Notes: generated by a model not told the origin, from the sequence alone. A DNA stretch of 64,000 nucleotides from Anolis sagrei (GCF_037176765.1 NC_090026.1:124438752-124502751); one strand, 5' to 3'; counted from the stretch's first letter, positions 1 through 10,270 are shown. Numbers and translations are program-made.

Positions 1-1
1 T

Positions 2-3000
2 GACAGCGCCCAAAAAGTGGCCCTTGTAAGAGGGATCACCAAACAGGAAGTGGTAGCTGGAGATGTTAAAACAGCCAAGTGGCTCTTTGAAACGCAACCC
101 ATCGATGTCATCCACAGTCAAATGAACCCAGCAGACCAAAACATCTCTGAGAAAGGAGACACAACCCAAAAGGGTGATGTGAAGACCTGCAGGTGGTTGT
201 TTGAGACACATCCAATGGACACGCTGTATGAGAAGGAAGGGAAGAAGCAGGATGGAGAAGAACTTGTTCCACAAGGCGATGTTAAGTCATGCACATGGAT
301 GTTTGAAACACGACCTTTGGATTCTTTGAAAGGCCAAGAAGAGCAGTATTTGCAGGTTTGCAAAGTTTACAATCAGGATGAATTACAAGGAGTAGATGTG
401 AAAACTGTGCGGCACTTATTCGAAACAGAACCCTTGGTCAGTGATACCACTAGCAGTGGTGATACCAAAAAAATAATCAGGTACTCCAGCCGTGTGGAGA
501 TCCAGTCTGGAGAAGTGTCTAGGGTGAAGGAATTCTTTGAAGCCAAACCTTTGGATTCAATGCATAAACTGAGCATTGACAAGGTTACTGAAAGTCCAGC
601 CCATGGGGACATTGAACGAGGAGCAGTACACAAGTTCACTTGGCTCTTTGAAAACTGCCCTATGGATACCCTGAAAAGCAGCATGGAGGGTATTCAAGAG
701 GTGGCCCCCCAAAAGGACATCCAAGGTGGAGATGTTGGGGCCAAAAAATTTGTTTTTGAAACCTACTCCTTAGATCAGATCCACGACAAAGAGAACGAGA
801 TGCAAATCAAAAAGATCCAGGAGGAGACCATGAATAAAGCCGACATCAAGTCCTGCACCATGTTGTTTGAGACCCGTCCCCTGTATGCCATCCAGGACAA
901 AGAAGGCGAGTACCACGAAGTCACATCTGTGAAGAAGGAAGAAATCATGAAAGGTGATGTGAAGGGTGCCCGATGGCAGTTTGAAACCAAACCTTTGGAT
1001 CAGATCAAGAAAGATGAGGAAGTGTTTGTGATCAGGGCTGTCACCCAGGAGGACTTCAAGAAGGGGGATGTCCAAGCAGCAAGATGGAGGTTTGAAACAG
1101 AGCCTCTTGATTCTATTGTGGAAGAAAAGAGGCCAGTCTTGAAGACCATTGATGATGTGCAGAAAGGAGATGTCCAGTCTAACAAACAACTCTTTGAGTC
1201 AGAGCAAGTGAGTCAAAAGAAGTATGTGCGCATGGTCAGTGTCAGTGACGTTCAACATGGAGATGTGCGGACATCCACCTGGCTTTTTGAAAACCAGCCC
1301 ATTGACTCCTTGAAAGGAGAATCAGAAAGCAACTCCAGCCTGAGCACAGTGCAGAGGGAGGACATTCACAAGGGGGATGTGAAACGCTGCACTTGGCTGT
1401 TTGAGACCCAACCCATGGACAGCCTAAAAGACCAGGAGACCTCAGCAAGCGTTGAGACCTTACAGGTGGCTCCTCAGGCTGATGTAAAGAGCACAACATG
1501 GTTATTTGAAAGTACCCCTCTGGATAAACTGAGCACTTCTCAACACTGTGCAGAAAAGGATGCAACCCAAAGAACCATTACATCTACTTTGGAAGTTCTC
1601 TTCTCACACCAGGTGATTCAACATGATGGTATCCTCATTGAAGCCAGTGACACTGAGAGCATCACAATGGCCAAATACCATCTTGGTCCTCATGGAAGCC
1701 CTGAAGTCCAAAAAGAAGAGGTAATGGGAGGCAACCTGCAAAACATCTTGATGCAGCTACTTCAGAGGAGCAATATAGAGGCCAGTGGGGAGTTGGTGCA
1801 GGAAGAAGAGAATGGGGAGGTCCGGGTCAGACCAGTGCAGCTTCTGGACACTGGAAAGGCTGAGAAGAGCAAAGAGAATTTGAAGGACGATGTGTCAAAG
1901 GCTCTCCAAGAACTTCTTAGTCAAGATGCATCAATCAAGAAAGGACTTCTTATGCAGGAGACAGAGACTGGCTCAGCCAAGATAACTATCTTTTCCCTTC
2001 TCCACCGCATTGCTCAAGAACACAGTTTGATTAAGGGAGATGTAAAATCAACCATTGGGAATCTCTTGGCTTCTTCCCAAGAGCAGAAGGCAACGGTCAC
2101 CATCCGTCGAGAAGACAACGAGAAAGGCAACGTCCAGTTGTACACCAGCTGCATCGAGAAGGGAGATCTGGACTACCTGAAGAACCTCCAGAGGGAGTCA
2201 GAGATAGAGTCCCTGGCTTCTTCCCAGGCACAAGAGGAGCCAATGGAAACTGTGCAACAAGCCAAGGTACCTGCCCAGTTACCAGAGGGAAAATTAGTGC
2301 CCCAAATGGCAGATGTGGTATTAGGGGATATCAGTGGAACTAAGCAAGTATTCTTGTGTAAGAGCAAAGAAGGGACTTTAGAAAGGGAGGCAGACCTAGG
2401 TTCTCCTGAGCACTGTCTTGTGCAATCCCTAAAACCAGTGATAGTAGAGGGAAACCAAGTTCCTAGGCAAGTTAAATTCCCTACCGAATCTGTGCAAAAA
2501 GCACAGGACAATAGCAACAGGGTAGTGATAGAAGACAGAATAGTCCTGGGAAAGATAGAGGAGGGAGCAGCCACCGCCAAGGTAACAGAGCAGATGAAAG
2601 TAACCAGTGGGGCTACCCACTCTTCCCTAGTAGGGACAGTTGACCATTCCCAGACGCCTGCTCTTGGCAGTGATCTTCAAGCAGCCATGCAGAGTCTCAG
2701 ACTTGCCACCGCAGAGGCCCAAAGCCTCCGGCACCAATTCCAAAGCAAGCTTCAGAAAACAACCGAAGAGATTCAGGAGCCCACCCAGACGGCCAGTGTG
2801 CAGGTTGCAGGATGCCATAAGGGCTGTGTAGCCACCAGCCACCAACAAGCTGGAAATGCAACCTTTCTCAGCGTGCAGGAGACGCCCAAGTCCCAGAAAA
2901 TCATGCCTCAGAAGAGCATGGCACCATACCCAAAAGTCAGTGCTTCTGAGCAGGATGGGGTGCTGCCATTTGCAGCTCTCAAGGATGAGCCTAGTGCAGA

Positions 3001-5866
3001 GCTTAGTATTAAGGACGGCCTTTACATTGCCAAACCCATCAAGTCCTATGTAAACCCATTCGCTGAGTCTGATTACAAAGAACACTCCGTTCCTGAAGAA
3101 CGAGAGCAAGAGCCCATAATCGGAGGGGATGTGCAGACAGCTATCCGAGCCCTGCAGAGTGCGGCAACAGGACAGAGGCCCATAGACAAAGAGGATGTTG
3201 TCCGTGGCAACTTAAAAGCCACACTTGAGTCCCTGGAAAAGTCTAACGTTAATGTCTCCAAAGGGGATTTTAAAGCAGCTATGATATACAGGCAAGCAGG
3301 GCAGTCCTATTCCATTTGTAAAAAGAAAAACGAGGCTCAGATCCTTAGTAACCAGGCAGCTGCTGTAGAAGCTTCAGGCTCGCAGGCTATTAATGATTGT
3401 CCTCCTCCTCCTCCAGCTTCAGTGATGGGAACCGAATGTCAGCCAACCAAACAGAAAGAAGTGAAAACTGTAAGGTGTTCCTCACTTGCACAGCCATATG
3501 TTCCTAAGGCTCCTCCTTCAGCCCCAACCAAACCAAGTGACCAGAAGGCTTTAGAGAAACCACAACTACCCCCCAAGCCCAGAGTGATCGCCCCACCAAG
3601 GAGAAAACCGGTCCCACCTCCAAAACCAGAATTCCTTTTGAAGGAAGCACTTCCCCAGCCAGCAAGCTTCAAGAAAGGGTCATTAGGAATAGAAACAGCC
3701 CAGCTTTCTTCTCCCAAACCTCTGCTTGAGGTTGAGCAAAGCAAGTCAAAGACTTTACCTATCCCAGACTTTGCAAAGGCAGCTTGTGGGGGCGAGATCT
3801 GGGAGCCACCTACATGTCAACCATATTCAGCAGCTGTTCCTGTGGCTCCATCTTCTGTGTCTACTGCAATTGAGGACTTAAGATCTGAGAAAAATCCCAG
3901 AAGAGATATGGTCAAGACGCCTTTGCAAGTAGCAGAAGAAAAGTATAAGGCCAAGAAAGAAGAGCAGAGCAAAGTGGAAATGGCTGGCCAGAAACTTTCC
4001 ATGGAGGCAGTAAAAATGAGATCTGAAGGAGAAAGCTGCTATCTGACAAAAGAGACAGAAGGATTTCTGACATTTTGCCAACCAGAAAGTGGAGGTGCCA
4101 TAACCAATACACAAGGTTCTCCATTGTCTCTTGGATTTCAAACAGATCTCATGAGCCTTGATGGCCCAAGGAAGCCATATCTCTCTGCCAAATGCCATGC
4201 CAATATTTTGAAAAAAGGAGCTATCACAACACATAACACATCTTCAGAGACAGATGACTTAAGCATACCCAGAGCTGCAGGTTCCATGGACAACCAAACA
4301 ACAAGCCCAAGATTAGAGATGTTAGAACCTGCCTTTCTTGCATCTTCTTCTTTCCAGTCAAAGCCCTTCCTAGAAGATCCACAATTTGTGCACAACAAAG
4401 GATTAAGGGGTCCAGAAAGGACATCTGAACAAAATGCAGAGGAGAGGCAAAATCCTGTGGTGATCATGCGGGAGAAACCTTGCCGAGAAACAGAAGATGA
4501 ACGTCGCAAGAGACTGTCTGTCCACAAGGAGGAGATCATGAAAGGCAACGTGAAAGAAGCCATGGAGATATTTGAGAACCTGCGACGACAGGAGGCACTT
4601 CAAGAAATTCTAACCCGAGTGAAGGAGTTTGAGGAGGAAACGTCCAAGGTGGATGTGAAATCCTTAAAGAACTTCTTTGAGAATGTCCCTGACTGGGTGG
4701 TGTATCACAAGACTCATCAGACCCAAGAACCCAAGGCAGAGAAGGTTGAGCAAATGAAAGATGTCAAGGAAGATACAGATAGTGTCTCATCTGTGGAGTT
4801 GGCCTTTGAAGATCTAGAGAGAGCAAGCGCTGAGATCATTCATTTAAAGGAGCAGACTCTCAGCCGGCTCTTGGACATTGAAGAAGCCATCCGGAAAGCC
4901 CTGTGCTCCATTTCAAGCCTGAAATCTGAATCGGACATTGCTGGGCTCTCCGGACTTCTTAAAGAATCTCTTGGGAATTCTCAGAGCCTTGCAGGTGGGA
5001 ACAACATCCGAAAGATCAGTATTGTGTCCAGCAAAGCCAAACAGGACAGGGGCACACAACACTCTGGCTGGGATGGTGCAAAAGGAGCAGAAAAGCAGGA
5101 GGCACCAAAACTGGAGCTAGAAGTTCCTCACATCATTCAGCCCCGTGCGAGTTCTCCTTCCTCTCCTTCCTACATCTCCATTCAATCTGCTGCACGGAAA
5201 ACTGGAGACTCACTCCAAACATCTCGATCTCCCTCTGCACAGTATACAAGGGGAAAGGAAGTGTCTGCCCAGGACATTTTTAGCTCCTTACCACGAAAAT
5301 CAGTGAGGTCAGATGACTGTAACTTGGCTTTCTGTGAAGACGAATATGCCCCTGTCCAGATGCAGAAAGGAACCGGATTGATTAAGCAACAGCATCTCAG
5401 CAGCCCAGAAGTTCTCCATCGTCACGTTGGCACCAACAGTGATAAGGAACAGGATGTATCCCAAAATTTTATCCAAGGAGCAGGACCTGAGTACGCCTCC
5501 AAAGCTTCCCTGAGTGCTTTAAGCCCATCAAATCCAAGACGGCAGAAAAGCATCCTAGAACTTCAGACCAACCACGATGGGTCAAAGCTTTTTGGGGCAA
5601 CTAGAACAGTGACGGAGCAATATGAGGAAGTAGATGAGTTTGGAAACAAAATAATCACCTCTTCCACCACTGTTACCAAACAGTCTGAGACTCAGACATC
5701 CTCCACATGTGACATGGTGTCATGCCCCACAAGATATGAGGTGACAGCTTCTCCAGTCCTTCGGAGATATCTGAACAGCCCGGCTGACTTCCCCTCGAAT
5801 GAAGGCCACCAAGAAGCAGGAGTGGTGTTTGTCACTTTTAGCAACTCCAAGCCTGCCAAGAAATAG
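2..5866 (+). CDS. XIRP1: Xin actin-binding repeat-containing protein 1, 3' part of the giant repeat exon (partial at 5')
   Basis: This is a striated-muscle protein that binds and bundles actin at intercalated discs and myotendinous junctions (family knowledge). The reading frame is open from the left window edge to a TAG at 5864-5866, about 1,954 codons, so the N-terminus lies outside the window. The GTG at 17 is not a real start. Fourteen Xin repeats of the GDVKTAKWLFETQPID type run from about 59 to 1527. Weaker repeat-like segments follow near 2033, 3124, 3203, 4541 and 4650. Proline-rich PPKP/PPPPP stretches lie at about 3400-3640. A helical segment at about 4790-4935 contains LKEQTLSRLLDIEEA, close to human XIRP1 as I remember it. 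The end contains EQYEEVDEFGN and VLRRYLNSPADF, again XIRP1-like. The paralogue XIRP2 is the main alternative. The C-terminus, the segments VRGITKQEVVAGDV and HKFTWLFENCPM, and the SLC22A13 neighbour favour XIRP1. Confidence 0.93.
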   Translation, partial: DSAQKVALVRGITKQEVVAGDVKTAKWLFETQPIDVIHSQMNPADQNISEKGDTTQKGDVKTCRWLFETHPMDTLYEKEGKKQDGEELVPQGDVKSCTWMFETRPLDSLKGQEEQYLQVCKVYNQDELQGVDVKTVRHLFETEPLVSDTTSSGDTKKIIRYSSRVEIQSGEVSRVKEFFEAKPLDSMHKLSIDKVTESPAHGDIERGAVHKFTWLFENCPMDTLKSSMEGIQEVAPQKDIQGGDVGAKKFVFETYSLDQIHDKENEMQIKKIQEETMNKADIKSCTMLFETRPLYAIQDKEGEYHEVTSVKKEEIMKGDVKGARWQFETKPLDQIKKDEEVFVIRAVTQEDFKKGDVQAARWRFETEPLDSIVEEKRPVLKTIDDVQKGDVQSNKQLFESEQVSQKKYVRMVSVSDVQHGDVRTSTWLFENQPIDSLKGESESNSSLSTVQREDIHKGDVKRCTWLFETQPMDSLKDQETSASVETLQVAPQADVKSTTWLFESTPLDKLSTSQHCAEKDATQRTITSTLEVLFSHQVIQHDGILIEASDTESITMAKYHLGPHGSPEVQKEEVMGGNLQNILMQLLQRSNIEASGELVQEEENGEVRVRPVQLLDTGKAEKSKENLKDDVSKALQELLSQDASIKKGLLMQETETGSAKITIFSLLHRIAQEHSLIKGDVKSTIGNLLASSQEQKATVTIRREDNEKGNVQLYTSCIEKGDLDYLKNLQRESEIESLASSQAQEEPMETVQQAKVPAQLPEGKLVPQMADVVLGDISGTKQVFLCKSKEGTLEREADLGSPEHCLVQSLKPVIVEGNQVPRQVKFPTESVQKAQDNSNRVVIEDRIVLGKIEEGAATAKVTEQMKVTSGATHSSLVGTVDHSQTPALGSDLQAAMQSLRLATAEAQSLRHQFQSKLQKTTEEIQEPTQTASVQVAGCHKGCVATSHQQAGNATFLSVQETPKSQKIMPQKSMAPYPKVSASEQDGVLPFAALKDEPSAELSIKDGLYIAKPIKSYVNPFAESDYKEHSVPEEREQEPIIGGDVQTAIRALQSAATGQRPIDKEDVVRGNLKATLESLEKSNVNVSKGDFKAAMIYRQAGQSYSICKKKNEAQILSNQAAAVEASGSQAINDCPPPPPASVMGTECQPTKQKEVKTVRCSSLAQPYVPKAPPSAPTKPSDQKALEKPQLPPKPRVIAPPRRKPVPPPKPEFLLKEALPQPASFKKGSLGIETAQLSSPKPLLEVEQSKSKTLPIPDFAKAACGGEIWEPPTCQPYSAAVPVAPSSVSTAIEDLRSEKNPRRDMVKTPLQVAEEKYKAKKEEQSKVEMAGQKLSMEAVKMRSEGESCYLTKETEGFLTFCQPESGGAITNTQGSPLSLGFQTDLMSLDGPRKPYLSAKCHANILKKGAITTHNTSSETDDLSIPRAAGSMDNQTTSPRLEMLEPAFLASSSFQSKPFLEDPQFVHNKGLRGPERTSEQNAEERQNPVVIMREKPCRETEDERRKRLSVHKEEIMKGNVKEAMEIFENLRRQEALQEILTRVKEFEEETSKVDVKSLKNFFENVPDWVVYHKTHQTQEPKAEKVEQMKDVKEDTDSVSSVELAFEDLERASAEIIHLKEQTLSRLLDIEEAIRKALCSISSLKSESDIAGLSGLLKESLGNSQSLAGGNNIRKISIVSSKAKQDRGTQHSGWDGAKGAEKQEAPKLELEVPHIIQPRASSPSSPSYISIQSAARKTGDSLQTSRSPSAQYTRGKEVSAQDIFSSLPRKSVRSDDCNLAFCEDEYAPVQMQKGTGLIKQQHLSSPEVLHRHVGTNSDKEQDVSQNFIQGAGPEYASKASLSALSPSNPRRQKSILELQTNHDGSKLFGATRTVTEQYEEVDEFGNKIITSSTTVTKQSETQTSSTCDMVSCPTRYEVTASPVLRRYLNSPADFPSNEGHQEAGVVFVTFSNSKPAKK

Positions 5867-7027
5867 TCGTTTTATCAAGTGGCAGATAAAAATAAGGGTT
5901 GTGATCTAGCTAAGACAGAGGGTTCCGTGTTAAAGCAATTTAATCCAACTGGTTTTGGAAAGACTCATTCAGTTGAATCGAACTCAGATAATTCAAGATG
6001 GAGCACTTCATGGGCTGGTCTATCTATCAAGCACACAAACGTGTATCAGGAAAACTTCTAAGCCTTGCAAAATGTTTGGAACTACAGCCTGTATATTTGA
6101 AGATAACCTTGAACCTGTGTTTGGAACCAATCCTTGGAGAAAAGACCACTGACTTGTTATTATTGTCCTGGATTTCAGATCCAATGGTTCAAAGAAAAGA
6201 AGAAAGTTATGAAAGGCTCTTTCTAAGAAGATTCTTTCTAAGGACTTAGAAAAATTATCCTGTTGTATCAGACCAAAGCCCGCCATTTTATTTCCAACCA
6301 TAATGGATAGCCAGGTGTTCCAAATGCAGGCCAAAGAGACTTGGGCGCAACCAAAGAGCCACTGATACAATACTTCAAAGAATACACTCCTGGACTCTGC
6401 CTTTTCTTCTCCTTCTTGCTATCATTAGAAATCCCCTAACCTGCTTCTCTCTCCTATTACTATACAACTTGTCACATGCCCTCAAAAACATACAAATGCC
6501 TTCCCCAATCGCCATAGATGCAGCAAACCTGGGTTTAGAGTAGTTATTTCCTTAGCTATCCACATCCCTGTCTTTTATGACATTTTTAACAAGAGATATT
6601 TAGTAGTATCCATATTTAGCAATGAAGTATATACATTGGAATTTAAAGGCATCATTTCCTTTCCCTCGAATGAGAAGGCGAGGGAGATATTCTAGTTAGG
6701 TCTCTCTTATCATATATATTGATGGTTATAGCTTTCCTCTCTTTTTAAATTTTAGAACTGTAACTTATTATTCCTTGTTAACATGACTTTAGTTTTCTCA
6801 CTTTCTTACCTATCTGTTATTTCAAATGACTTTAAAAACCATGTAAATCAATTTTATGATGATGATTATGATGATTTTTTGTACATTCTCAAGTGATGGC
6901 TTTAGATATTTTGTCAGTGTGTTTTTTTAATTGCATTATGGAGATAAATTTGACTTCTGAAAATAGCTTTGAGTTTCTTTATTTCTGGGACTGTCTTTGC
7001 TAGAAAGACAGTCACATTTTGGTTGGT
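5867..7027 (+). other. XIRP1: Probable XIRP1 3' UTR and downstream single-copy sequence
   Basis: AT-rich sequence after the XIRP1 stop with no repeat family I recognise up to about 7027. I do not see an exact AATAAA in this first kilobase, so the polyadenylation site is not placed. Small open frames here carry no recognisable protein. Confidence 0.4.
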
Positions 7028-7083
7028 TTTCCCCTGACATTAAGTCCAGTCGTGTCTGACTCTGGGGTATGGTGCTCATCTCC

Positions 7084-7924
7084 TTACTTACTTACTTACT
7101 TACTTAGGCGATCCCTCGTTGGACGAGTAAGATGGTCTTCCATCATGGGTTTCCTTGTGGGTCCGTATGTGGCTGTGGAGCCCTATTCTTGCTCTGCATC
7201 TTCTTCCGCAGTGAGGGCATTGGTTTCCAGGTGGAAGGCGGTCCCGGTCGGGGTTGGCTTGACGCGCCTTCCTCCTGGCACGTTTCTCTCTTTCACCCTC
7301 CACTCGTGCCTCCTCGAATTCTGCAGCACTGCTGGTCACAGCTGACCTCCAGCTGGAGCGCTCAAGGGCCAGGGCTTCCCAGTTCTCAGTGTCTATGCCA
7401 GAGTTTTTAAGGTTGGCTTTGAGCCCATCTTTAAATCTCTTTTCCTGCCCACCAACATTCCGTTTTCCGTTCTTGAGTTCGGAGTAGAGCAACTGCTTTG
7501 GGAGACGGTGGTCAGGCATCCGGACAACGTGGCCTGTCCAGCGGAGTTGATGTTGGAGGACCATCGCTTCAATGCTGGTGGTCTTTGCTTCTTCCAGCAC
7601 ACTGACGTTTGTCCGCTTGTCTTCCCAGGAGATTTGCAGGATTTTCCGGAGGCAGCGCTGATGGAATCGTTCCAGGAGCTGCATGTGACGTCTGTAGACA
7701 GTCTACGTCTCACAGGCATATAGCAGGGTTGGGAGGACAATGGCTTTATAGACAAGCACCTTGGTATCCCTACGGATGTCCCGGTCCTCAAACACTCTCT
7801 GCTTCATTCGGGAAAATGCTGCACTTGCAGAGCTCAGGCGGTGTTGTATTTCGGCGTCGATGTTGACTTTGGTGGAGAGGTGGCTGCCAAGGTAGCGGAA
7901 ATGGTCGACATTTTCTAATGTTAC
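7084..7924 (-). mobile_element. Non-LTR retrotransposon (LINE) ORF2 3' fragment, 5'-truncated
   Basis: The minus-strand frame reads LERFHQRCLRKILQISWEDK and LRWTGHVVRMPDHRLPKQL, then a terminal zinc-finger-like CPHCGRRCRARIGLHSH. This is the C-terminal part of a LINE ORF2 that I place loosely in an RTE/jockey-like group. A short (TTAC)n tail marks its 3' end at the left. The insertion is framed by a 13-bp direct repeat, GGTGCTCATCTCC, at 7071-7083 and 7925-7937, the target site within the surrounding SINE. Related pieces lie at 9615-10170 and 63359-63480. Confidence 0.85.
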
Positions 7925-8029
7925 GGTGCTCATCTCCATTTCTAAGCCGAAGAGCTAGCGTTGTCCATAGACACCTCCAAGGTCATGTGGCCAGCATGAC
8001 TGCATGGAGCGCTGTTACCTTCCCGCCAG

Positions 8030-8282
8030 GAGCCCCCGGTGGCGCAGTGGGTTAAAGCCCTGTGCTGGTAGGACTGAAGACCGACAGGTTGCAGGTTCAA
8101 ATCCGGGGAGAGGCGGATGAGCTCCCTCTATCAGCTCTAGCTCCTCATGCGGGGACATGAGAGAAGCCTCCCACAAGGATGATAAAACATCAGAAATCAT
8201 CTGGGCGTCCCCTGGGCAACGTCCTTGCAGACAGCCAATTCTCTCACAACAGGATGCTCCTGACACGACACAAAAAAAAAAC
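8030..8282 (+). mobile_element. tRNA-derived SINE (second lizard family) with A-rich tail
   Basis: It begins GGTGGCGCAGTGGGTTAAAG and contains a B-box-like GGTTCAAATCC, then GGGCGTCCCCTGGGCAACG, and ends in an A-rich tail near 8270-8282. It is the same family, in opposite orientation, as the expanded array at 48725-50003 and the copy at 55741-55950. It sits inside the Sauria-type SINE. Confidence 0.85.
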
Positions 8283-8531
8283 AAACCTTCCCTTCGGAGT
8301 GGTACCTATTGATCTACTCACATTTGCATCTGTTAGAACTGCTAGGCTGAAGGAAGCTGACCTAAATCACATTTTAGACCAGCGATGGTGTTTTGGAGGA
8401 TGTCTGGAGGTGGATGGATTGCAGTGTCCAACATTGGTCACTTCTGACTATGCTAGCAGTAACTAGAGTTGCTGGGATTTACAGTCTGGCATGATTCTCA
8501 CCTTTAGGTCATTCATGGTGAGCTAATGACA

Positions 8532-8690
8532 TCTGAATCATAGAATCATACAGTTGGAATAAACCCCAAGGCCACCTGGTTGAACCTCGGTCTATCATGC
8601 AAGAATACACAATCAAAAGACTCCCAGCAGATGGCCATCCAGTGTCTGTTGAAAAATCTCAAGAAGGAGATGTCATCACATTTGAGGCAA
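8532..8690 (-). mobile_element. CR1 LINE 3'-end fragment (degraded)
   Basis: AATCATAGAATCATACAGTTGGAA and AGATGGCCATCCAGTGTCTG are the reverse complement of CR1 3' UTR and ORF-end signatures seen in cleaner copies in this window. The family call is secure and the borders are approximate. Confidence 0.6.
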
Positions 8691-8727
8691 CATATAATAC
8701 TCGGTGTTGTAACAATTTATTAGTGAC

Positions 8728-9488
8728 TGTTCTGTTGTGCGCTGGGCCTGTAACAGCTGTCTTTTCTATAGGATGTATACTTTAAGTCCAGCGGGAAGCC
8801 TCAAAGAGAGGTTCTCAGGGATTTTTCTGAAGTAATGGTCTTTAGAGTCTTTAATGACACAACAAAGTCTTTATTACAGAACAAACATCAAATCTTCAAT
8901 AGTTCAAACAACACTTCAAGGCTTTCGTAGTCTAGTCCTCAATGAGCTGGTACCTGGCTTCAATTAACTGTACTTTCTCTGTAGGAAAAACCCTATTTAA
9001 CCTCTCCCAGGCTGTTTACTATCCATTCTTCATTGGTGTGGGTCCTACTACCAATTCCAAATGCGTCTTGGTATCGAATAGACCTACCAGCCAAGGCTTG
9101 TAGATATTTCAGATGGAGATCCGTGGATCTGTAGTGCTGTCCTCTCTCCGAGAATTCTTTGAAAACCTCAGGGTTGTTTTCCCTCTGATTGCTGTGAGGC
9201 TGAGAGGCTGTGAACTCTCAGCCAGAGCCTTGGGACCTTTTTCCCTGGAATTTCTGTTTCTGTTTCCCCGGATGTTCTTGAGAAAAGAAGCTTTTCTACG
9301 AGACAAGCTGGTCTACGTCCTATAGTTAGCTTCCTTATGTGAGACTGCTAAAAAAAAATTGCTCCTTTCCCTCCCAGAGGGGCGGAACCAAAGCTTAATT
9401 ATGATGGACAGGAGGCCTGCCCTATGACTGCAAACAGATAACAGAAAGAAAATAAAGTTGGAGCTCCTGGTACAGCCGTACCAGCACA
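8728..9488 (-). mobile_element. Solo LTR of an endogenous retrovirus/LTR family (fossil, copy A)
   Basis: A 761-bp element in reverse orientation with TG...CA-type ends, flanked by the 5-bp direct repeat GTGAC. It shares its ends and an internal AATAAAG-type signal region with the copies at 16207-16954, 39361-40144 and 43218-44019. No internal coding part is attached, so it is a solo LTR. It looks diverged and old. A five-base duplication fits ERVL-like or Gypsy-like families, and the exact family is not determined. Confidence 0.75.
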
Positions 9489-9544
9489 GTGACTGTTTAA
9501 ATGTTATGGTTATTGTCTTTGTTATGGATATTGAATGATTGCCT

Positions 9545-9612
9545 TTGTTTGTTGGTACCTCCCTGAGTCTTCATGGGGAGATAAGGCAGGATATAAATAA
9601 AGTAGATAGATA
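9545..9612 (+). repeat. SINE/L2-type 3' tail fragment
   Basis: CTGAGTCTTCATGGGGAGAT followed by ATATAAATAAAG matches the 3' tail motif (GAGTCCCCTTGGGG...AATAAA) shared by the L2 LINEs and L2-tailed SINEs of this window. Confidence 0.5.
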
Positions 9613-9614
9613 GA

Positions 9615-10170
9615 TACTTACTCAGGTGATCCCTCGTAGTCCGAGGATGATGGTCCTCCAAGTTCGGTGTCCTGGGGGTGGGTTTGTAGGTGGCTGTGGA
9701 GCCCTATTCTTGACCTGCATCTTCTTCCACGGTGAGGGCATTGGTTTCCAGGTGGGAGGTGGTCTCGGTCGGGGTTGGCTTGACGCACCTTCCTCTTGGC
9801 ACGTTTCTCTCTTTCACCCTCCATTCGTGCCTCTTCAAATTCTGCAGCACTGCTGGTCACAGCTGACCTCCAGCTGGAGCGCTCAAGGGCCGGGGCTTCC
9901 TAGTTCTCAGTGTCTATGCCAGAGTTTTTAAGGTTGGCTTTGAGCCCATCTTTAAATCTCTTTTCCGTTTTCCATTCTTGAGTTCGGAGTAGAGCAACAG
10001 CTTTGGGAGATGGTGGTCGGGCATCCAGACAACGTGGCTGGTCCAGCGGAGTTGATGACGGAGGACTATTGTTTCGATGCTGGTGGTCTTTGCTTCTTCC
10101 AGCACACTGACGTTTGTCTGCCTGTCTTCCCAAGAGATTTGCAGGATTTTCCGGAGGCAGAGCTGATGGA
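9615..10170 (-). mobile_element. LINE ORF2 3' fragment, same family as 7084-7924
   Basis: The minus strand encodes VLEEAKTTSIETIVLRHQLR and later NQCPHRGRRCRSRIGLHSH, parallel to the first copy. It is shorter, with a frameshift between the two parts, and breaks into a tetranucleotide repeat at the right. It is a dead 5'-truncated insertion. Confidence 0.8.
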
Positions 10171-10196
10171 TGGATGGATGGATGGATGGATGGATG

Positions 10197-10254
<58 letters not shown>

Positions 10255-10270
10255 GAGATAGAGAGATAGG
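10169..10270. repeat. (GGAT)n/(GATA)n microsatellite
   Basis: About 30 bases of GGAT repeats run straight into about 70 bases of GATA repeats, directly at the edge of the LINE fragment. Confidence 0.95.

Larger units (their letters stand above)
7028..8350 (-). mobile_element. Sauria-type tRNA-derived SINE, split into three pieces
   Basis: The pieces at 7028-7083, 7925-8031 and about 8283-8350 read in order as one SINE in reverse orientation: CCCCTGACATTAAGTCC, then GACACCTCCAAGGTCATGTGG, then GGTACCTATTGATCTACTC. It is the same family as the fuller plus-strand copy at 29148-29508. It is interrupted by a LINE fragment (7084-7924) and by another SINE (8030-8282), so it is older than both. Confidence 0.85.

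Noticed and set aside
17-19. GTG at 17 as the start of a 1,949-residue protein
   Set aside because: The frame is open to the window edge, and the upstream residues belong to the same exon. XIRP1 begins far upstream.
2-5866. Identity as XIRP2 instead of XIRP1
   Set aside because: The C-terminus (EQYEEVDEFGN..., VLRRYLNSPADF) and several repeat segments fit XIRP1 better, and SLC22A13 is a 3p22-type neighbour. XIRP2 belongs to another region.
7088-7110. Independent TTAC microsatellite
   Set aside because: It is the 3' tail of the LINE insertion, lying just inside the target duplication.
8080-8110. A functional tRNA gene
   Set aside because: The B-box-like GGTTCAAATCC belongs to a SINE head. 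No complete cloverleaf can be drawn.
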